Part shown: one piece after another, positions 1 to 5,566 of the stretch | Layout: each line of letters begins with the position of its first letter | How positions within the stretch are numbered: the first letter of the stretch is position 1 | Source of the DNA: Candidatus Firestoneibacteriota bacterium | GTDB taxonomy: Bacteria > Oederibacteriota > JAAXVQ01 | Reading direction: 5' to 3' | DNA length: 5,566 nt | Assembly: GCA_013335425.1 (NCBI GenBank) | Contig: JAAXVQ010000073.1 | Location: forward strand, 2,797-8,362 | Position numbers and translations under genes: made by a program | The notes under the pieces: model-generated | The model's database searches: none | Told to the model about the DNA's origin: nothing | The model's input: only the letters and a program-made list of their open reading frames with translations

Positions 1-1
1 T

Positions 2-967
2 CACCATATCGACAGCGGTGAAGGCATCTGGAACAGCGGCCGGGACGAGAATCCGAACTTAGGCTATAAGATCCGCCACAAGGAAGGCTATTTCCCGGTT
101 CCGCCCTCGGACACGCTGGTGGACCTGCGCAGCCAGATGGCGCTGCATCTGCAGAAGATCGGCATCGAAGTTGAAGTTCACCACCATGAGGTGGCCACGG
201 CCGGACAGTGCGAAATCGGCACCAAGTTTTCTCCCCTGGTGGAGATGGCCGACAATCTCCTGAAGTTCAAGTACGTGGTGAAAAACACCGCGCATAAGGC
301 CGGCAAAACCGCTACGTTCATGCCCAAGCCGCTTTTCGGCGACAACGGCAGCGGCATGCACTGCCACTTTTCCTTGTGGAAAGACGGCAAGAACTTGTTC
401 GCCGGCGACGGTTATGCCGGTTTGTCCCAGACGGCGTTGTGGGCCATCGGCGGCATTTTGAAACATGCCCCGGCTTTGTTGGCCTTGACGTCGCCCACCA
501 CCAACAGCTATAAGCGCCTGGTGCCGGGCTACGAAGCGCCGGTCAACTTGGCGTACTCCAGCCGCAACCGCTCGGCCGCGGTGCGCATCCCCATGTACAG
601 CAACAGCCCGAAAGCCAAGCGCATTGAATTCCGTTGCCCGGATCCGTCCTGCAACCCCTACTTGGCCTTCTCGGCCATTGCCATGGCCGCCGCCGACGGC
701 ATTGTGAACAAGATCGACCCCGGCAAGCCGCTGGACAAGAACATCTATGATCTGCCGGCCGAGGAAGCGGGTAAGGTTCCCAAGACCCCGGGTTCCTTGC
801 GCGAAGCCTTGAACGCCTTGAAGGCAGACCATGCGTTCCTGCTGAAAGGCGACGTGTTCACCCAGGACGTGATTGACACCTGGATCGCCTACAAGATGGA
901 GAACGAGGTCGAGGCCATCGACCTGCGTCCGCATCCGTATGAAATGAAGTTGTACTACGACATTTAA
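2..967 (+). CDS. glnA: Type I glutamine synthetase, 3' part (N-terminus outside window)
   Basis: This enzyme makes glutamine from glutamate, ammonia and ATP in the cytoplasm as a dodecamer. The frame is open from base 2, so the gene starts before the window; 321 residues are visible against about 470 for the family, so roughly the first third is missing. A GTG at 119 is internal, because conserved GlnA sequence ([12 protein letters not shown]) lies upstream of it. Visible family motifs are [10 protein letters not shown] (179-208), [17 protein letters not shown] (344-367), the flap region [22 protein letters not shown], and [17 protein letters not shown]. The C-terminus ends in [14 protein letters not shown], typical of the family. 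The Tyr in [12 protein letters not shown] (codon 746-748) aligns with the Tyr that GlnE adenylylates in E. coli, so this looks like an adenylylation-controlled form, in keeping with glnE downstream. All visible active-site motifs are intact. Identification is very secure. Confidence 0.97.
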   Translation, partial: HHIDSGEGIWNSGRDENPNLGYKIRHKEGYFPVPPSDTLVDLRSQMALHLQKIGIEVEVHHHEVATAGQCEIGTKFSPLVEMADNLLKFKYVVKNTAHKAGKTATFMPKPLFGDNGSGMHCHFSLWKDGKNLFAGDGYAGLSQTALWAIGGILKHAPALLALTSPTTNSYKRLVPGYEAPVNLAYSSRNRSAAVRIPMYSNSPKAKRIEFRCPDPSCNPYLAFSAIAMAAADGIVNKIDPGKPLDKNIYDLPAEEAGKVPKTPGSLREALNALKADHAFLLKGDVFTQDVIDTWIAYKMENEVEAIDLRPHPYEMKLYYDI

Positions 968-989
968 GCGGAAAAGCTGAGGAAAAGTC

Positions 990-1027
990 AAAGCCCTCCC
1001 GGAGTAATCCGGGAGGGCTTTTTTTTT
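990..1027 (+). terminator. Intrinsic terminator after glnA
   Basis: A perfect 14-bp stem (990-1003 with 1008-1021) closes a GTAA loop of GNRA type and runs into a tract of nine T residues (1019-1027). It begins 22 bases after the glnA stop. This is a textbook Rho-independent terminator on the + strand. It should separate glnA transcription from glnE, so glnE probably has its own promoter or depends on read-through. Confidence 0.95.
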
Positions 1028-1063
1028 CGAAAAGCAAATATCCGGGAAAGCGGGTGATCCCCT

Positions 1064-1098
1064 GGTTATTATCGTAAAATCGTGCCATAATATCCCGC
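1064..1098 (+). promoter_or_regulatory. Possible glnE promoter/operator region without Shine-Dalgarno
   Basis: The 71-base gap between the glnA terminator and the glnE ATG holds two -10-like hexamers, TAAAAT (1075-1080) and CATAAT (1086-1091). No convincing -35 box sits at the right distance from either; the best for CATAAT is TGGTTA (1063-1068), which is weak. An imperfect inverted repeat, TATTAT (1067-1072) and ATAATA (1087-1092) with a further GG/CC pair outside, surrounds TAAAAT and could be an operator. No purine-rich ribosome site precedes the ATG. If CATAAT is used, transcription would begin at or next to the start codon, giving a leaderless message. This rests on pattern only. Confidence 0.3.
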
Positions 1099-4000
1099 AT
1101 GAAACCGGTTTGGGAAGAATTCCAACGCCTAGGCTCCGAGGTTGACGAACGGCTGCTCCGTGCGCATTATGAACGGTTGGATGCCGATTATTTTCAAAGT
1201 TTTACCCCGGCGCAAGTGCGCGGTCACCTGCTGGCGCTAAACAAACTTTCTCCGGAAAATCCCGTTGAACTGCTCTTGGACGCACAACCTGAAAAACCGC
1301 TGCAATGCACGGTTCTGGCCTTTGATTATCCGTTTGAATTTTCCCTGATTGCCGGCATTTTGGCGGGCTTGGGTTTTTCCATCGAATCCGGCGGCGTGCA
1401 TACCTATGCCCGGGTCGCATCGGCCGGGGCGCAGAGCCCGCGCCGTCCGCGGCGGTTTGTGCCGCCCGCTGACGACTATCTTTGGCGCCGTCGCCGCATT
1501 GTGGATCATTTTTCCGGGCTCGTGGATTCGGAGCAACCTTTGGAGCTCTGGGCGGCGGCCCTGCGCCGGGAATTGGGGACGGTTTTTCAATGGCTGGAAA
1601 CCGGCGGTGAAGCCGGTCGTGTTTCGGCCAAACAGCATGTCAATGAGATGGTGGCGCAACGACTGGCCGCGCTCCCGGGCGGCACCGCGGAGCGGCTCCA
1701 TCCTATGGAAATTGAAATCAATAACGGCCTGGGGCCATACACGCGGTTGCGGGTTTTGTCCGAAGACACGCCGGCGTTTCTTTATTCGTTTTCCAACGCG
1801 CTTTCCCTGCAAGGCGTTTCCATCGAACGCATCGGTATTATTACGGTTTCAGGACGGGTGGAAGACACCCTGGAAGTCCTAAACGCGGACGGGGAAAAAA
1901 TCATGGACCCCGAAGCGCTCAACCGCATCCGCCTCTCGGTTTTGCTGACCAAACAGTTTACGCTTTTCTTAGGGAAGTCTCCGGACGCGTTTTCGGCGCT
2001 CTCGCGTTTTGAAAACCTGGTACAGGACGTGCTCAAGCTTCCCGAGAGCGGACGTTGGGTGGAGTTGCTTTCGTCTCCCAAAGTCCTTCAGGATTTGGCG
2101 CATTTGTTGGGTACCAGCGATTTTTTATGGGAAGATATGATCCGTCAGCAGTACGAAACGCTGATCCCCATGCTCGCGCCCCATGTGGAGGGAAGGCGGT
2201 TTGCCCAACCGCGGGAAACACTGCCTGAACGTCTGGCGCAGGTCATGGCGCAAGCGGATTCCTATGAGGTTCAACGGGAACGGCTTAATGAGTTTAAGGA
2301 TCAGGAGATTTTCCTGATTGATTTGGACCACATCCTCACGCCGGGCATCGATTTCAAGGATTTGGCGGAACACCTAACTTTTTTGGCCGAGCAGGTGGTC
2401 AGGCAGGCGGTCAAAGCCGTGGAAGCGCATTTGCACCCGCGTTTCGGCCGGCCGCGGACCGTAGCCGGTTGGGAAGCCCAACTGGCGATTGTAGGCTTGG
2501 GCAAATTCGGCGGTGCAGCGCTGGGGTATGCTTCGGATATTGAGCTGCTCTTTGTTTATTCCGATGCGGGTGAAACCGACGGCCCGGAGCCCGTCGGCAA
2601 TCAGCAGTTTTTTGAAGCCTTGGTCGACGAAGTTCGGCATTTTATCCGCGCCAAACGCGAAGGTATTTTTAATTTGGACCTGCGCCTGCGCCCCTTCGGG
2701 GACGACGGCCCCTTGGCGTGCAGCCTGGAAAGCTTCTGCAATTATTTCGGTCCCGGCGGTCCGGCCCATGCCTTGGAACGTCTGGCTTTAGTCAGGCTGC
2801 GTGCGGTCGGCGGCGACGCCGATTTGGGGCGGCGGGTGGAGCGTCTGCGGGATGATTTTGTCTATGGCACTTCCGATTTGAACATTAAGGATTTGCGCGA
2901 AATGCGCTTGCGCCAATTTGAGGAAAAAATCCAAGGCGGGCGCTTGAATGCCAAGTTTTCACCCGGCGGGCTGGTGGATTTGGAATACGACGTGCAAATT
3001 TTACAGGTGATGTTCGGCAAAGACAATCCGGCGCTGCGCACGCCGCGTATTCATCAGGCGCTGAGAGCATTGGGCGGAGCCGGCGTGCTCGAGACGCAGG
3101 AAAGCGAAGAACTCATCAAGGCTTACGGATTTTTACGTGAGTTGATCAATGCCTTGCGCATGTTGCGCGGATCGGCGAAGGATTTGTTTTTAACCGCGCA
3201 GGCATCTTCGGAGTACCTTCACCTGGCCCGGCGTATGGGGTACGAACCCACACCCGAAATGGACCCGGCGCGTCAATTGCATGTGGAATTTGAATTGCGC
3301 ACGGCCACGGTGCGCGCGTTTGTCGAACGCCATTTCGGACGCGATTCGCTTCCCGGGCCGGTTTGCGGCAGCGTGGCGGATCTCATCTTGGCCAAGGAAG
3401 TTCCAACGGAGCTCTGCCGCGGGATTTTAAATCCTTTGGGGTTTAAAGACCCGGAACGGGCATACGTGAATTGGCGGGCGTTGGCCGCGGCTGCGGGGGA
3501 CTCGGGAACGTTCGCCCGGCTGGCGGTGCTGGCGGCCGATGTGCTCCGGCGTACGCCCGAACCGGACATGGCTTTGAACAACTGGGAACGATTCATCAGC
3601 CGCGTGGGCGACCCGGCTGATCAATTTCGCCGCCTTCTGGCCCAACCGCGGCGGCTGGAGGTGCTTTTGAGCATTTGTGCCGGCAGTCAGTTTCTGGCGG
3701 ACACCCTCATGCGCAATCCTGAGTTTTTTGAATGGGCCACAGATCCGAAAAACCTGCGCGGCATCCGCCAACCGGCGGAACTGGATAAGGAACTGGCGGA
3801 CTTGTCACGAGCGCATGCTCGGGAAAACGACTGGCTCAACGCCCTGCGGCGGTTGCGGCGCCGGGAAATCCTGCGTATTGGTACCCGGGACATCTGCCTG
3901 CACGCGCCCCTTGAGGAAATCACGCTTGATCTCTCGATCCTGGCCGATGCCCTGATGCAGTCTGTTTTGAGCAGGCTCTGGCAGGAAGCGTTTGCAGCCG

Positions 4001-4860
4001 GACAGGTGCCCACGCCCGACGGTGAGGGGTTTTGCGTTTTGGCTTTGGGCAAGCTGGGCGGACAGGAGCTGAATTACAGCTCGGACATCGATCTGCTGGC
4101 GGTGTGTGCCGATGCCCTCAACACCAGGGCCAATGCCTACATCCGATTGCTGGACCGCGTGGGACAGGCACTTTCCCAACACTTGGCGGAAGGTTATGCC
4201 TACCGGGTGGATTTTCGCCTGCGTCCCTACGGTGGAGAAGGCCTGCTGGTGCAAACTGTTTCGACCGTGGCCGCCTATTACCGCGAACAGGCGGAATTGC
4301 CGGAAGTTCAGGCCCTGCTCAAGCTTCGGCCCTTGGCCGGTGACTTGCAATTGGGACAGGCGCTGGTGGGTCAACTGCGGGCGGTTTTGCTCTTGCCGCG
4401 TTTGCGGTCGGAAATTGTGGCAGCTGTGGAAAAAATGCGCTCCGGCGCCATGCAACAGTTGGCTGCAGGCACGGATGTCAAAAGCGGACTCGGGGGACTG
4501 CGCGATATTGAGTTTATGACGCAAGGGCTGCAATTGCTGGAGGCGTCCGCCCACCCGGAGTTGTTGAACGGGCATACCTTGCAGGCCTTGCACGCGCTGG
4601 CGGCGGATGGCGTTTTGGAGGCGGACGTGGTTGACCGGCTCAGCGAGGATTATGTTTTTCTCAGGCGGGTTGAGCACTATCTCCAGCTATTGGAGGACCG
4701 CCAGATTCACGCCCTGCCCGTGCAGCCTGCGGAATTGGAAGCTTTGGGACGGCGCATGTTGGGTGTGGAAACAAGCGGTGCTGAATTTTTAGACGAAGTT
4801 CAGATGCGGTTGCAGCGCGTGCGGGAAGCTTACTTGAAATATTTTGTGAACGCCGTTTAG
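1099..4860 (+). CDS. glnE: Glutamine synthetase adenylyltransferase/deadenylylase with N-terminal tandem ACT-like extension
   Basis: GlnE adds AMP to the GlnA tyrosine when nitrogen is plentiful and removes it when nitrogen is scarce. The protein has 1253 residues against about 946 in E. coli. Residues 1-292 are extra: ACT-like unit 1 at about 68-160, with an Arg/Pro-rich insert at 104-133, and ACT-like unit 2 at about 203-285; both resemble the GlnD C-terminus. The deadenylylase half (about 293-740) has GLGKFGG at 466-472, D480/E482, DLRLRPFG from 527 and SPGGLVDLEY at 621-630. After a helical linker, the adenylyltransferase half (about 850-1253) has LGKLGGQELNYSSDIDLL (983-1000; D996/D998), VDFRLRPYG from 1037 and KSGLGGLRDIEF (1128-1139). 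Both nucleotidyltransferase halves look intact. ATG 1099 was chosen because the ACT similarity needs a start before residue 68 and no better-supported start lies upstream; no Shine-Dalgarno is visible. The gene follows glnA behind a terminator. GlnE identity is certain; the ACT call is strong but made by eye. Confidence 0.96.
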   Translation: MKPVWEEFQRLGSEVDERLLRAHYERLDADYFQSFTPAQVRGHLLALNKLSPENPVELLLDAQPEKPLQCTVLAFDYPFEFSLIAGILAGLGFSIESGGVHTYARVASAGAQSPRRPRRFVPPADDYLWRRRRIVDHFSGLVDSEQPLELWAAALRRELGTVFQWLETGGEAGRVSAKQHVNEMVAQRLAALPGGTAERLHPMEIEINNGLGPYTRLRVLSEDTPAFLYSFSNALSLQGVSIERIGIITVSGRVEDTLEVLNADGEKIMDPEALNRIRLSVLLTKQFTLFLGKSPDAFSALSRFENLVQDVLKLPESGRWVELLSSPKVLQDLAHLLGTSDFLWEDMIRQQYETLIPMLAPHVEGRRFAQPRETLPERLAQVMAQADSYEVQRERLNEFKDQEIFLIDLDHILTPGIDFKDLAEHLTFLAEQVVRQAVKAVEAHLHPRFGRPRTVAGWEAQLAIVGLGKFGGAALGYASDIELLFVYSDAGETDGPEPVGNQQFFEALVDEVRHFIRAKREGIFNLDLRLRPFGDDGPLACSLESFCNYFGPGGPAHALERLALVRLRAVGGDADLGRRVERLRDDFVYGTSDLNIKDLREMRLRQFEEKIQGGRLNAKFSPGGLVDLEYDVQILQVMFGKDNPALRTPRIHQALRALGGAGVLETQESEELIKAYGFLRELINALRMLRGSAKDLFLTAQASSEYLHLARRMGYEPTPEMDPARQLHVEFELRTATVRAFVERHFGRDSLPGPVCGSVADLILAKEVPTELCRGILNPLGFKDPERAYVNWRALAAAAGDSGTFARLAVLAADVLRRTPEPDMALNNWERFISRVGDPADQFRRLLAQPRRLEVLLSICAGSQFLADTLMRNPEFFEWATDPKNLRGIRQPAELDKELADLSRAHARENDWLNALRRLRRREILRIGTRDICLHAPLEEITLDLSILADALMQSVLSRLWQEAFAAGQVPTPDGEGFCVLALGKLGGQELNYSSDIDLLAVCADALNTRANAYIRLLDRVGQALSQHLAEGYAYRVDFRLRPYGGEGLLVQTVSTVAAYYREQAELPEVQALLKLRPLAGDLQLGQALVGQLRAVLLLPRLRSEIVAAVEKMRSGAMQQLAAGTDVKSGLGGLRDIEFMTQGLQLLEASAHPELLNGHTLQALHALAADGVLEADVVDRLSEDYVFLRRVEHYLQLLEDRQIHALPVQPAELEALGRRMLGVETSGAEFLDEVQMRLQRVREAYLKYFVNAV

Positions 4861-4868
4861 AAAATACT

Positions 4869-4906
4869 CCTTGAAGCTGCCGGCTTCAGAGCGGCTTATT
4901 TCAAGG
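4869..4906. terminator. Hairpin-forming sequence between convergent genes, possible terminator
   Basis: The 35 bases between the glnE stop and the stop of the minus-strand gene contain overlapping inverted repeats: TGAAGC (4872-4877) with GCTTCA (4883-4888), and as an alternative AAGCTGC (4874-4880) with GCGGCTT (4891-4897, one G-T pair), with CCTTG (4869-4873) matching CAAGG (4902-4906) outside. On the minus strand a short TTTT (4861-4864 region) follows a few bases later; on the + strand there is no good T run. Its place between two converging genes suits a shared terminator, but it is not a canonical one. Confidence 0.35.
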
Positions 4907-5441
4907 CGTTCAGTTCCTTGCGCTTGCGTTTGACTTGCTCGACATGGTCCAAGGCTTTTTTATTGGCAGGATCGACAATCAGGACGTTTTGCCAGGCGGT
5001 CAAAGCCTCGTCCAGATCGTTCTGAATGTAAAATTGCACGCCTTGCCGGTAGAACTGGTCCGCCAAGTCGGCCAATTTGGCCTTGTTCGACTCCAGCCAG
5101 GCGCGGGCCGTGGGCTGAGCCGGAGCCAGATCCAGGATTTGTCGCCATTTTTTAACCGCTTCCACCGATTGCCCGCTTTCCCAATTCTGTTCGGCCAAGC
5201 GCAGCAGCTCTTCCACCAAATCGTTCAGCTTGGTTTGGGTTAAGCGCAGGTATTGGGTCACCCGCGAGTTGCCGGGCTCGAGGGAAAGAATTTTTTTCCA
5301 GGCGTTCATGGCTTCGTCATAGTGTCCTGCGCGCAGGTTCTGCAGCCCTTGTTGAAAATATTGGTCGATGAGCTGGTGGTTTTTACTGGAATCGGCCGAG
5401 AGCTTTTCAGCCGAGAGCTTTTGGTTGGCCGCGGCGATCAT
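4896..5441 (-). CDS. Small TPR-like repeat protein (N-terminus uncertain)
   Basis: The visible product is 181 residues of helical repeats. Three units of TPR type start near residues 25, 75 and 124, each with the pattern A-x-x-x-W-x-x-[IV]-L-x-[LV]-x-P. The marker tryptophans are at 48, 99 and 150, so the period is exactly 51 residues: a 34-residue TPR plus an extra helix rich in Lys and Leu. The C-terminus is basic (KRKRKELNALK). Such repeats bind other proteins; no catalytic motif, signal peptide or membrane segment is seen, and the function is unknown. The ATG at 5441 is the only ATG, GTG or TTG start in frame upstream of the repeats up to the edge, but it has no clear ribosome site and the frame stays open to base 5566. 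The gene may therefore be the C-terminal part of a longer protein. It converges on glnE with 35 bases between stops and has no obvious link to nitrogen control. Confidence 0.85.
   Translation of the reverse strand: MIAAANQKLSAEKLSADSSKNHQLIDQYFQQGLQNLRAGHYDEAMNAWKKILSLEPGNSRVTQYLRLTQTKLNDLVEELLRLAEQNWESGQSVEAVKKWRQILDLAPAQPTARAWLESNKAKLADLADQFYRQGVQFYIQNDLDEALTAWQNVLIVDPANKKALDHVEQVKRKRKELNALK
5395..5424 (-). repeat. Two-copy 15-bp tandem repeat inside the TPR-like gene
   Basis: The 13-base string GCCGAGAGCTTTT occurs at 5395-5407 and again at 5410-5422, a 15-base period that keeps the reading frame. On the minus strand it encodes KLSAE-KLSAD at residues 8-17 of the TPR-like protein. It looks like a recent in-frame duplication in a linker ahead of the first helical repeat. 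Confidence 0.85.
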
Positions 5442-5450
5442 GTTTTGCGC

Positions 5451-5566
5451 GTTCGTGTCTTCGGGGAGCAGTTCGAGGGGGATTACTTCGGCTTCGTGAT
5501 GGACCGCTCGATCTCGATGGCCGAGGAGGGCAAGTTTCAGAGGCTCCAGCAGGAAGTGATCCGGAC
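5451..5566 (+). other. Possible start of a VWA-domain coding segment, alternative to the open minus frame
   Basis: On the + strand, in frame with base 5481, the sequence reads GDYFGFVMDRSISMAEEGKF and continues with a helix-like QRLQQEVIR to the edge. DRSIS fits the metal-binding MIDAS motif DxSxS of von Willebrand factor A domains, with a hydrophobic strand before it and an amphipathic helix after it. Third codon positions from 5481 on are almost all G or C (25 of 28). No start codon with a ribosome site is visible, and the upstream reading runs antisense into the TPR-like gene. It may be a real gene fragment, a join between unrelated sequences at the end of an assembly, or chance. Confidence 0.35.

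Noticed and set aside
119..121. GTG as the glnA start codon
   Set aside because: Conserved GlnA residues are encoded upstream in the same frame back to base 2, so the GTG is an internal Val codon.
59..991. Long minus-strand open frame of 310 codons opposite glnA
   Set aside because: It is fully antisense to well-conserved GlnA sequence and has no recognisable domain; its openness follows from the G+C-rich codon use of glnA.
1028..1098. Sigma-54 promoter or NtrC sites upstream of glnE
   Set aside because: No GG-N10-GC element of the TGGCAC/TTGC type and no NtrC-like palindrome was found in the spacer.
1349..1882. Plus-strand 177-codon frame inside glnE, considered as a sign of a frameshift
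   Set aside because: The main GlnE frame is continuous through the region and gives ACT-like sequence, whereas this frame is rich in Trp, Arg and Pro with no family resemblance.
3805..4677. Minus-strand open frame of 290 codons opposite the adenylyltransferase half of glnE
   Set aside because: It is antisense to conserved catalytic motifs of GlnE, and the translation is low in protein-like features; a shadow frame.
1..5566. CRISPR array, tRNA, rRNA, insertion sequence or phage attachment site
   Set aside because: No regularly spaced repeats, cloverleaf-like sequence, transposase reading frame or terminal inverted repeats were seen in the window.

Overview
The window is a piece of bacterial chromosome centred on the covalent control of nitrogen assimilation. 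It holds three confident genes. The 3' two thirds of glnA (type I glutamine synthetase, + strand) runs in from the left edge and ends at a strong intrinsic terminator. A complete, unusually long glnE (glutamine synthetase adenylyltransferase/deadenylylase, 1253 residues, + strand) follows. A convergent minus-strand gene for a small repeat protein of TPR type closes the right side. GC content is moderate to high, Leu is often TTG, and intergenic gaps are short. The GlnA sequence resembles the bacterial form that carries the adenylylation tyrosine, and the glnA-glnE pairing fits a Gram-negative-type or candidate-phylum lineage (Omnitrophota, Elusimicrobiota or deltaproteobacterial-like). The phylum is a guess; nothing here fixes it.

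Layout: 2-967 glnA, with the target Tyr codon at 746-748; 990-1027 terminator; 1028-1098 short spacer with A+T-rich -10-like elements and no visible Shine-Dalgarno; 1099-4860 glnE; 4861-4895 spacer between two convergent stop codons, with hairpin potential; 4896-5441 (possibly extending to the right edge) TPR-like gene on the minus strand. The last ~95 bases can also be read on the + strand as the start of a von Willebrand factor A (VWA) domain. That reading conflicts with the open minus frame and may mark an overlapping divergent gene or an assembly join.

How the genes work together: GlnE transfers AMP to, and removes it from, the Tyr of GlnA, so enzyme and modifier lie side by side. The most notable point is that this GlnE carries about 290 extra N-terminal residues that read as two tandem ACT-type domains, like the glutamine-sensing C-terminus of the uridylyltransferase GlnD. 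In the textbook cascade glutamine is sensed by GlnD and passed through PII to GlnE. Here a GlnD-like sensor module appears to be fused directly to the adenylyltransferase, which suggests a shortened signalling route. The sequence shows the fusion; the ligand and the consequence are inference.
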